This document shows positions 7,294 through 12,884 of a stretch of DNA of 12,884 bases, piece after piece. A model generated the notes under the pieces. The model had not been told where the DNA came from, ran no database searches, and worked only from the letters and a program-made list of their open reading frames with translations. This stretch comes from Bacillota bacterium (GTDB taxonomy: Bacteria; Bacillota; Clostridia; Clostridiales; Clostridiaceae), in the NCBI GenBank assembly GCA_030706015.1, contig JAUZPI010000107.1, positions 1 to 12,884 of the forward strand, given 5' to 3'. The first letter of the stretch is position 1, and each line of letters opens with the position of its first letter. The position numbers and the translations under genes were made by a program.

Positions 7294-8153
7294 ATGGGTT
7301 ACAGACAATCATCACCAAATTCCAATAATCTGAAGAGGTTTATGCTGCAGCATCCCTTGTTCTCGTTCTTTTTTATGGCATACGCATTCTCTTGGATTAC
7401 ATTAATACCTTATATTTTTTCAGAATGGGGTATCTTACCGCATAAGAGTGTTTACAAGCTCTTCTTTGTTCTCAATCCGTTCGCTGGACCAACATTAGCT
7501 GCCTATATCATGAACCGCTTAACTGGAGGAACTAACTTTAGAAAACGACTAAAACAATTTCAAGTTGGCTGGAAGTGGTATGCATTCATCCTTTTGGGTA
7601 TTCCTGCAGTACTCTTGTTTGGTACTATCATCCTACCAGGAGCCATAAAGAGTTTTCGGGGGTTTACATCCTCATTTTTTATAACGTATCCATTAAATTT
7701 TATCATCATTTTTTTCCTTGGAGGGCCACTGGGCGAGGAAATTGGATGGCGAGGCTATGCCCTGCCTCGTATGCAATCCCGCTTTGGAGAATGGAGAGCA
7801 ACTTTACTGCTTGGCGTTTTGTGGACCTTTTGGCATTTACCACACTTTCTTACATCAGCTCAAAGAGGAGGGCCGGGTACAGGTTTATCTATAATTTATA
7901 AAAATCTACCGATTTTTTTCCTGGCGGTAATGGCAACCACTATTATTTTTACTTGGGTATTTAACCATACAAAAGGAAGTCTTTTTATAGTTATATTGCT
8001 CCACACCAGTATTAATTCTTATGCATAATACTATCATACTTTTCTGCACCAATCGTATCTGGTACTGATTTACCATTACTTATCGGATTTAGTATTTTGG
8101 CACTTATGATTCTTATACTGACACGTGGCAGGCTTAAATATAAAGCATATTAA
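7294..8153 (+). pseudogene. CPBP (Rce1/abortive-infection-like) membrane protease, frameshifted near the 3' end
   Basis: CPBP proteins are intramembrane metal-dependent proteases; bacterial members include bacteriocin self-immunity and processing proteins. The 244-residue first frame has several membrane segments and all three family motifs: EE148-149 with Arg153 (GEEIGWRGYALP), the aromatic/His motif WTFWHLPHF (His181, His184), and HTSIN (His237, Asn241). It stops at TAA 8026-8028. The other frame continues from 8025 with YFSAPIVSGTDLPLLIGF, a last hydrophobic helix and LTRGRLKYKAY, ending at TAA 8151-8153. Restoring one base near 8023-8028 gives a normal protein of about 286 residues. The truncated form keeps every catalytic motif but loses the final transmembrane helix, so partial activity cannot be excluded. 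The ATG has a good ribosome site (AAAGGAG). Confidence 0.85.
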
Positions 8154-8218
8154 GAATAGTTAGTCTAAAGGTCTATATATATTTTATTATATTAAGTTAG
8201 TTTGGAAGGAGATAAAAA

Positions 8219-8566
8219 ATGTCATATTCAATACATATCATTAAGTCTCAATATCCATGGGAAGCTAAAGATAATCCAATAACACTAGAGGAGTGGACAA
8301 AGCTAGTAGAAATTGATCCAGAAATGAAAATGAAATGTGAATTTGAAGGGATTAATCCAAGGACACGGGAAAAAATTATAATAAAATTAGAGAATACGGC
8401 TGTTTGGATGCATGAGTGCGAAGCAACTATTTATGAAGTACCGTTCACTTATAATAGGGGGAAAATATCAGTATCAGATTCAGATGAATATGTGATAAAA
8501 AAGATGAAGGAAATTGCGACCAAGCTATCAGGTAGAGTTGTTGGTGATGAAGGAGAGGAATACTAA
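8219..8566 (+). CDS. Conserved small acidic protein of unknown function
   Basis: This is a 115-residue soluble protein with a strong ribosome site (GGAAGGAG, seven bases before the ATG). It starts MSYSIHI, followed by NPITLEEWTKLVEIDPEM, a central segment with Trp (AVWMHE), then ISVSDSDEYVIKKMKEIA and the end KLSGRVVGDEGEEY. I recall the same plan in small uncharacterised proteins of diverse bacteria: an SLEEW-like motif, a charged middle with a conserved Trp, a DEE-I-KM helix and a final GDEGE-Y. Their function is not known to me. There is no signal peptide, membrane segment or DNA-binding motif. Small solitary acidic proteins of this kind can be immunity or adaptor proteins, but no toxin gene is adjacent. 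It is not damaged, unlike its neighbours on both sides. Confidence 0.75.
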   Translation: MSYSIHIIKSQYPWEAKDNPITLEEWTKLVEIDPEMKMKCEFEGINPRTREKIIIKLENTAVWMHECEATIYEVPFTYNRGKISVSDSDEYVIKKMKEIATKLSGRVVGDEGEEY

Positions 8567-8575
8567 ACCTTTTGA

Positions 8576-8807
8576 AATTGGAAAAGTATATTCCTAAAGA
8601 CTATGTTAAATGATTTCTTTCAATACTCAAAACTATCTTCCAGAGATCTTGAGACAAATAATGAAGAAATATATCTACAAGAGCTTTAAACAACCTTTTA
8701 TCTAATGTATTAAAATATTCTAGGAAGGATACAGCGGTAGAAATTAGATTACCCAAGGAAGTATAGAAAATGGAAGAGTAATTTTTAAATTATACATGAG
8801 AAATTAA
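8576..8807 (+). pseudogene. Histidine kinase remnant
   Basis: Three frames in order give recognisable kinase pieces. First is a region like that just after the phosphoacceptor helices, LNDFFQYSKLSSRDL then NNEEIYLQEL (8603-8686, stop at 8687). Second, in another frame, is RALNNLLSNVLKYSRKDTAV (from 8680), the N-box of the ATP-binding domain, ending at TAG 8764. Third is ENGRVIFKLYMRN (8766-8804), which fits the C-terminal strand of such kinases. The sensor part, the phosphoacceptor His, the roughly 60 residues between the first two pieces, and the G-boxes are absent. The order and strand are those of a single ancestral gene reduced by internal deletions. No response regulator is present. Confidence 0.68.
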
Positions 8808-9034
8808 TACACTCTAGAAGAAAAGAAGCTTTCTGGTGGAACTACAACAGGAACTGCAACAGATGGATTATATACAAATGGCGAAAATGAAGCGGAACAA
8901 AGGTAGTAAGCTTTACAATTTCAAACAGTGTAACTTGGTTAGACGAAAATAGAGTGGCAAGTAAAAAGATAGGCAGCTCTGGAGGACACTGAGGCTTCGG
9001 AGACCAAGGTTGTCAAATACCTAGCAGAAACTAA
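8808..9034 (+). pseudogene. Cthe_2159-type protein, C-terminal remnant
   Basis: Starting directly after the kinase remnant stop, one frame reads YTL, then SGGTTTGTATDGLYTNGE (8832-8885). After a one-base loss near 8893 the next frame continues GTKVVSFTISNSVTWLDEN and a Gly/Ser tail, with TGA at 8990-8992 and TAA at 9032-9034. These segments are the usual C-terminus of Cthe_2159/DUF4353 proteins. That is exactly the part missing from the remnant at 5693-6150, with only about 20 intervening residues lost. A strong terminator follows 20 bases later, as expected for the true 3' end of that gene. Confidence 0.72.
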
Positions 9035-9053
9035 AAATTAAAGAATATAAAAC

Positions 9054-9098
9054 ACATCCAACCTAAAGATAAACAATACTTAGGGTTGGATGTCTTTT
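9054..9098 (+). terminator. Strong rho-independent terminator
   Basis: ACATCCAACC (9054-9063) pairs perfectly with GGTTGGATGT (9084-9093); CTTTT follows. The stem can be extended by about four pairs across a bulge. It is probably the original terminator of the Cthe_2159-type gene. Bases 9099-9296 contain nothing else I can support. Confidence 0.8.
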
Positions 9099-9296
9099 GT
9101 TACTTATGATTAGATGAGCTATGCAAGCTTAATATGTGGATATATTTTAGTTACTCAAATATACAAAACTTGCAGGAAGTTATTGTTACTTGTAGAATAA
9201 TGTTATAGAGGTATATACAAAAACATGTTAATTATGTCTATAATGGGAAGTTGAATGTACAATAATGCAATGCAAAATAGTGAACTATAATAAAAT

Positions 9297-9920
9297 ATGG
9301 GAATAATTATGTTTGAAATATTCGGAGAATTTATAAATTTTAGAGACTCTTCTACTAAGAATATATATAGAAACGCTGAAGGCGTTACGTTTGAAGAATT
9401 TTATAGTATTTTAGATAGAAGTTTTTTAAGATATTATGAGTTTTTTCAATCAACTATAGAAGACATAATAAGAAATATACATTATAAAAAGGTAGAAATG
9501 GTATAAGAAATAATAATTCTATTACTTGTGATAAATTAATGAATAATAGTATTGAACAATTGACTGAAGAGTTAATAAAAATCAATGTAGGGAAAATAGT
9601 ATATAATAAAGGAATAAAAGATATGTTATCTTTTATAATGAGCTATACTAAGAAAGCTATAAATAAAGTATTAATTAAAAGCAATACTTATACAGAGTAA
9701 GATTAGAAATGCTTTAGTTAATGACGATGGATTAGTTGGTAAGAGAATTATATCTAATATGGAGGGATTATTTGAATTTGAGAGAAATCAGGATCAAGCA
9801 ACTGAAAAATTTAGAATAGCATTAGAAATGAACAATATAGTAGAATCAGTTGACTTATATAGAAGTATAATTAAACAAATTATTGAGTATATGGAAATAC
9901 AATTTGAAATTTGCATTTAA
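9297..9920 (+). pseudogene. Unknown helical protein gene with two compensating frameshifts
   Basis: Three open segments join into one protein of about 205 residues. The first is 9297-9506 (starts MGIIMFEIFGEFINF, 69 codons). The second is frame -1 from about 9488 to 9700 (CDKLMNNSIEQLTEELIKIN and on). The third is the first frame again from about 9675 to 9920 (RNALVNDDGLVGKRIISNME through to IEYMEIQFEICI). All segments share a Lys/Glu/Ile-rich helical composition, and the second and third have no usable starts of their own. The breaks lie in short windows, 9488-9504 and 9675-9700, each beside an A-run. I do not recognise the family; there are no membrane segments or motifs. The ribosome site is poor. 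Alternatively the first 69 codons are a real small gene, but the continuation makes that less likely. Confidence 0.5.
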
Positions 9921-9973
9921 TTTTTTGATTACTTCCCTGTAGTTATTTAATGTTAGTTACATAACATCCACAT

Positions 9974-10028
9974 TTTTATGTTCATTATGATTATGTATTG
10001 GACATAAAATTGTTCATAGTTTATAGTA
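9974..10028 (+). promoter_or_regulatory. Candidate promoter overlapping an inverted repeat, before the nuclease-like gene
   Basis: TGGACA (9999-10004), an 18-base spacer and TATAGT (10023-10028) form a possible promoter. The -35 overlaps the right arm of an inverted repeat, TTTTATGTTC (9974-9983) with GGACATAAAA (10000-10009), nine of ten pairs plus one G-U-type mismatch. It could be an operator. Confidence 0.4.
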
Positions 10029-10064
10029 GATAAAAATATATAGGAATCAGTTAACCGAAAAGTT

Positions 10065-11093
10065 GTGAATAATTTGCTAAAGGGTTACGATGATTTATTA
10101 TCGAATAAGAAATATTGTATAATAAGAGGTGATATATTGAAAGACAAATTTGGGCAATTACTTATTGAATTTATTGGATTAACCCAAAAAAATGGATATG
10201 GATTTGTTATAAGTATTATTCAAGAATACTGTAATAGACACAAATTGAGCGGTCCCGATGGACTAGCAGGTTTATTAGATTACATTAGGGTAAATTATGA
10301 GAGGAAAGACGTGAATTCAAGAGATGATTCAGTAATACGGTCATTTGGTGAGACTGCGTACTTGCTATGGGCTCTAGAGAAGGTAGGGAGAAAAGACTTA
10401 GCTGATGCAGTAGCGAAACAGATGCAATCTGGATGGGATTTTGGTGAAACTAGAGGTTATAAAAATGAAGAAGCAAATTACTTCCGAAGTTTTGAAATAG
10501 AGTTAAATGTAGGCTTAAGGTTGTTAGAATATAATCTCAATATTGAAGCTGGTGGCGAAGGGGAACCTGATTATATTATTGATTCACCACAACTTGTTTT
10601 AGAGGTAAAGGCACCAGGCTCCGAAAAAGGTCTTTACCAATGCATTATTAAAGCTGTTAAACAAATTGAAAAGTATGGAAAGAAGGGTGTAATTGTAATC
10701 GTGCTAGATAATATGGTTAAACGGGGGATGATTAATAATCCGGCAGATGGTTTAGACAAATATTTAATAGATATTATATGCTCTGCCTTGCCTACTTTTG
10801 AAAAGTACTCTACAATTGGTATAATTGTAGAATGGGTGAATTGGGATAATTCAAAAGACTGTTCTTCTATAGTACAAGCATTTATGTTAACAAGTAAAAA
10901 AGATGGAGATAACGAAAAATTAATAACTCTTGTTCTAAGAGCAGTGGCAAGTGAAAATGAAGATGAATCAAAAATAATTTTCTGTGAGTCGCAGAATCCT
11001 TTTCCATATGATGACTATAGATTAGAGGATATTGATCCTTCAAGTGATGGAGAGCAATTCTATGAAAAATATTTTAGTTCTAAAAAAATGTAA
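10065..11093 (+). CDS. Uncharacterised protein with a PD-(D/E)XK nuclease-like core
   Basis: This is a 342-residue soluble protein. The centre reads GEPDYII (Pro168, Asp169) then LVLEVKAP (Glu180, Lys182), the D-x10-E-x-K spacing and beta-hairpin of PD-(D/E)XK nucleases. A preceding helix carries acidic residues (FEIELNVGL, Glu144/Glu146), and a following helix carries Gln200 (KAVKQIEKYG) before the next strand (GVIVIVL), completing the fold's usual order. Residues 1-130 are mostly helical and 210-342 are alpha/beta with an acidic end; I recognise neither. The GTG at 10065 has little ribosome site. An in-frame TTG at 10137 sits behind AGAGGTGA and could be the true start (318 residues). It is not a known type II restriction enzyme by sight and no methylase is near. 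A role in defence or DNA processing is inference only. The gene is intact, unlike both neighbours. Confidence 0.75.
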   Translation: MNNLLKGYDDLLSNKKYCIIRGDILKDKFGQLLIEFIGLTQKNGYGFVISIIQEYCNRHKLSGPDGLAGLLDYIRVNYERKDVNSRDDSVIRSFGETAYLLWALEKVGRKDLADAVAKQMQSGWDFGETRGYKNEEANYFRSFEIELNVGLRLLEYNLNIEAGGEGEPDYIIDSPQLVLEVKAPGSEKGLYQCIIKAVKQIEKYGKKGVIVIVLDNMVKRGMINNPADGLDKYLIDIICSALPTFEKYSTIGIIVEWVNWDNSKDCSSIVQAFMLTSKKDGDNEKLITLVLRAVASENEDESKIIFCESQNPFPYDDYRLEDIDPSSDGEQFYEKYFSSKKM

Positions 11094-11324
11094 CATATAA
11101 ACCATTAACATAACAATAGCTTAAGAGTCGTACTATTTACTTATTGCTCTAACAAAATCTCTTAGATAATATAGACTAGAGCGTATAATTCAAGTTTTCA
11201 TTTTTAATCAATATACATGTTAGGCTAATAATCGGAAGCAATATTTTGAGATAGTGTGGTTAAATGGTAAATTGATTAAATAAGAAATAAGAAGGCAATG
11301 ATAGTTAAGGAATTCATTGTCCTA

Positions 11325-11333
11325 TGTTATAAT
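11325..11333 (+). promoter_or_regulatory. Extended -10 promoter for the AAA-ATPase-like remnant
   Basis: TGTTATAAT is a perfect extended -10 (TGnTATAAT). The -35 position (TTAAGG, 11305-11310) is poor and lies inside an imperfect hairpin, GGCAATGA (11294-11301) with TCATTGTCC (11314-11322). The start would be near 11340, 50 bases before the GTG at 11390. Apart from this, the gap 11094-11371 shows nothing I can name. Confidence 0.5.
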
Positions 11334-11389
11334 TATTGTAGTTATTTTGTGTAGCAAGGGAATTAAGTAGTGTGAGGAGAGATAATAAG

Positions 11390-11950
11390 GTGTCTATTTA
11401 TTTAAATACTAATAAGCCTCTTGAAAATTATAGAGAACTTGTAAATGAAGAGTGTTTTGCAGATAAGTCTTCTATGATAGCATTACTTAACCAAAGAATA
11501 TCTACAAAAAGTAAATATATGTGTAACAAGACCAAGACTTTTTGGAAAATCTAGCGTTGCTACATGATAGGAGCTTATTATTCTAAAGCAGCAGATTCAA
11601 AAGAATTATTTAATAAGCTGAATATAAGCAATGCAGCTACTTATGAGAAACATTTAAATAAGTATAATGTAATTAATATATCCTTTAATGTAATATCTGA
11701 AAATGGGAACACTTATGATGATTATATTAAGATGATAAGGGATACGATAAAAAAAGATATAGTTGAAAAGTATCCTTTCATAGTTGAACTCAAAAAGGAT
11801 GAATTACCAAAAGTAGCAATAAAACAAATAAGAGAAAAAGAATATGTAGAAAAGTTTAGTAGAGAAGATGACGGGAAGAAAATATTAGCAGTGGCAATAT
11901 GTTATGATTCAAAGAGTAAAGAACATAGATGTAAAATTCAAGAAGTTTAG
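11390..11950 (+). pseudogene. AAA-ATPase-like / PD-(D/E)XK (DUF1703-type) protein, frameshifted and internally deleted
   Basis: Family members have an N-terminal P-loop ATPase and a C-terminal PD-(D/E)XK domain, over 500 residues in all. GTG 11390, behind GAGGAG (11375-11380), gives the usual start YLNTNKPLENYRELVNEE and DKSSMIALLNQRISTKSKY. An extra base near 11519 then shifts the frame, so the Walker A segment (CVTRPRLFGKSSVA, 11520-11561) is readable only in the next frame, while the original frame stops at TAG 11552. A missing base near 11562 restores the original frame at MIGAYYSKAADSKELFNKLN (from 11564). At about 11780-11785, EKYPFI runs directly into VELKKDELPKVAIKQI, the ExK strand of the nuclease domain, through to the natural end YDSKSKEHRCKIQEV. 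Walker B, the rest of the ATPase and the first nuclease strand are deleted in frame, some 300 residues. It cannot be an active ATPase. Confidence 0.85.
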
Positions 11951-11966
11951 GATTATATATAGGCTT

Positions 11967-11987
11967 TAAGAGTCTGTCTTATTTTTT
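11967..11987 (+). terminator. Weak rho-independent terminator
   Basis: TAAGA-GTCTG-TCTTA is a five-pair stem followed by six T, 17 bases after the stop of the AAA-ATPase-like remnant. The stem is short, so termination may be partial. Confidence 0.45.
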
Positions 11988-12010
11988 ATAAAATATTTGG
12001 ATATGTATTT

Positions 12011-12054
12011 TAAATAAATGTTATCATTTTGCAAGAAATGATAACATTTATTTA
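12011..12054. repeat. Perfect 19-bp inverted repeat upstream of fic
   Basis: Bases 12011-12029 are perfectly complementary to 12036-12054, with loop TGCAAG. The arms are very AT-rich and contain TTATCATTT / AAATGATAA. No T-run follows on the + strand, so it is a poor terminator. It is more likely a protein-binding site or a remnant of a palindromic mobile repeat, and it starts 24 bases after the preceding T-run. Confidence 0.8.
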
Positions 12055-12071
12055 TGTTTGAATATAATATT

Positions 12072-12121
12072 TTTATCATAAATATTATTATTTTCGTGAA
12101 AATGAGTATATTTGTGATAAA
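12072..12121. promoter_or_regulatory. 50-bp imperfect palindrome directly upstream of fic, candidate operator
   Basis: The sequence is symmetric about 12096.5. The outer arms TTTATCATAAATAT and ATATTTGTGATAAA match at 13 of 14 positions, and the inner arms ATTTTC and GAAAAT are perfect around GT, with only about three or four unpaired positions between. It ends 43 bases before the fic ATG and shares TTATCAT/TGATAA elements with the 19-bp repeat upstream. The fic promoter must lie in or next to it; no clear -35/-10 pair stands out. Confidence 0.6.
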
Positions 12122-12164
12122 ATGATAATAATAAAAACGCAATACTAGTAAGGGAGAATTTATA

Positions 12165-12884
12165 ATGATTTCTTTTGAAAATAATAAATTGAATAACTTA
12201 GCATTACCTATGAGTATAGTTAGAATGTTAACTACTATAAATGAATATAAGGGAAAGCAAGATTTGTATAAAAAGCAATCACCTCAAATATTAGATACAC
12301 TTAAAGATGTAGCAGTTATACAAAGTGCAGAATCTTCTAATAGAATAGAAGGGATTTATACTTCAAACAAAAGATTACGTGAAATAATGGAGAACAAAAT
12401 AGAACCAAGAGATAGAAGTGAAAGTGAGATAGCTGGGTACAGGGATGTATTAAATACTATCCATAGTGCTTTTGAGGCTATACCTATAAAATCATCTATA
12501 TTATTGCAATTACATAGAGATTTATACAAGTTTTCATCAGCTAAGGGTGGAAGCTATAAAAATACTGATAATGTGATTGAAGAAATATTACCTAATGGAA
12601 CTAAATACATAAGATTTAAGCCTGTAGATGCCTTTAGCACGCCAAGTTATATGGAGAGACTTTGTGAAGAATATAGAAAGGAGATTGCAAAAGAAGAGAT
12701 AGAACCATTAGTTTTAATAGCCGCATTTATATTAGATTTTCTTTGCATACATCCTTTTAACGATGGAAATGGAAGAATGTCTAGATTATTAACACTTTTA
12801 CTTTTGTATCAAAGTGGTTTTGAGGTTGGAAGATTTATTAGTTTAGAAAAAATTATTGAGGATAGCAAAGAAACTTACTATGAA
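12165..12884 (+). CDS. Fic-domain protein (AMPylase family), 3' partial
   Basis: Fic enzymes transfer AMP or another nucleotide part to hydroxyl side chains of target proteins. The 240 codons visible are open to the window edge. Residues 57-63 (SSNRIEG) match the inhibitory motif (S/T)xxxE(G/N), with Ser58, Glu62 and Gly63, placed N-terminal as in self-inhibited class II Fic proteins; Glu62 would block the ATP site by pairing with the second arginine of the Fic loop. Residues 196-207 are a canonical active loop, HPFNDGNGRMSR, with catalytic His196, metal-binding Asp200 and Arg204/Arg207. The SAKGGSYKNTDN and FKPVDAFSTPSYME segments are the flap region typical of the common Fic/DOC family with a C-terminal winged helix, which would lie beyond the window. 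AGGGAG (12151-12156) precedes the ATG by eight bases. The target and any partner are unknown. Confidence 0.93.
   Translation, partial: MISFENNKLNNLALPMSIVRMLTTINEYKGKQDLYKKQSPQILDTLKDVAVIQSAESSNRIEGIYTSNKRLREIMENKIEPRDRSESEIAGYRDVLNTIHSAFEAIPIKSSILLQLHRDLYKFSSAKGGSYKNTDNVIEEILPNGTKYIRFKPVDAFSTPSYMERLCEEYRKEIAKEEIEPLVLIAAFILDFLCIHPFNDGNGRMSRLLTLLLLYQSGFEVGRFISLEKIIEDSKETYYE

Noticed and set aside
7575..7901. Plus-strand open frame of 108 codons inside the CPBP gene
   Set aside because: It overlaps the motif-bearing CPBP frame and reads as composition noise.
6150..8808. Classical transposon or integron carrying the LytTR-CPBP block
   Set aside because: No transposase, integrase, terminal inverted repeats or target duplication could be seen at either boundary.
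11372..11389. GTG at 11372 as start of the AAA-ATPase-like gene
   Set aside because: It overlaps the ribosome site GAGGAG itself; the GTG at 11390 is properly spaced and matches the usual start of the family.
12011..12054. Rho-independent terminator of the AAA-ATPase-like remnant
   Set aside because: The stem is perfect but almost pure A/T and no T-run follows on the + strand; the small hairpin with six T at 11967-11987 is better placed.

Overview
The window is AT-rich DNA with strong AGGAGG-type ribosome binding sites and protein sequences typical of Clostridium or a close relative (Bacillota). This assignment comes from the style of the GatA/GatB, LytTR/DUF3021, Cthe_2159-type and AAA-ATPase-like proteins, not from a marker gene. 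No rRNA, tRNA, CRISPR array, integrase or transposase was seen.

Layout. (1) 1-2786: the end of a gatCAB operon (Asp/Glu-tRNA amidotransferase). gatA enters from the left edge. gatB is full length but has an in-frame TGA at codon 183, followed one codon later by an ATG. A bidirectional terminator closes the operon. (2) 2910-4442: a divergent marR / short-chain dehydrogenase pair. They share a perfect 20-bp inverted repeat that overlaps a TTGACA-17-TATACT promoter. (3) 4638-5615: an APH/choline-kinase-like small-molecule kinase. (4) 5693-9098: a mosaic. A broken Cthe_2159-type (DUF4353) carbohydrate-binding protein gene has its middle part at 5693-6150, its C-terminal end at 8808-9034 and a strong terminator at 9054-9098. 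Between these pieces, all on the + strand, lie a LytTR regulator with a DUF3021 membrane protein, a frameshifted CPBP-family membrane protease, a small conserved acidic protein, and the wreck of a histidine kinase. (5) 9297-12884: an accessory stretch. It holds a twice-frameshifted unknown gene, an intact protein with a PD-(D/E)XK nuclease-like core, a remnant of an AAA-ATPase-like/PD-(D/E)XK protein (frameshift over the Walker A motif plus a large in-frame deletion), and a Fic AMPylase-type protein. The Fic gene lies behind two large AT-rich palindromes and runs off the right edge.

How it works together. The intact units are mostly small and self-contained: MarR with its target dehydrogenase, LytTR with its membrane partner, the orphan nuclease-like protein, and Fic with a built-in inhibitory motif. 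The main theme is gene decay: six loci in 12.9 kb carry frameshifts, stops or deletions. Large deletions and residual domain order indicate real decay in the Cthe_2159, kinase and AAA loci. The single-base lesions (gatB, CPBP, Walker A, 9297-9920) could be genuine or sequencing errors, and only read-level data can settle that.
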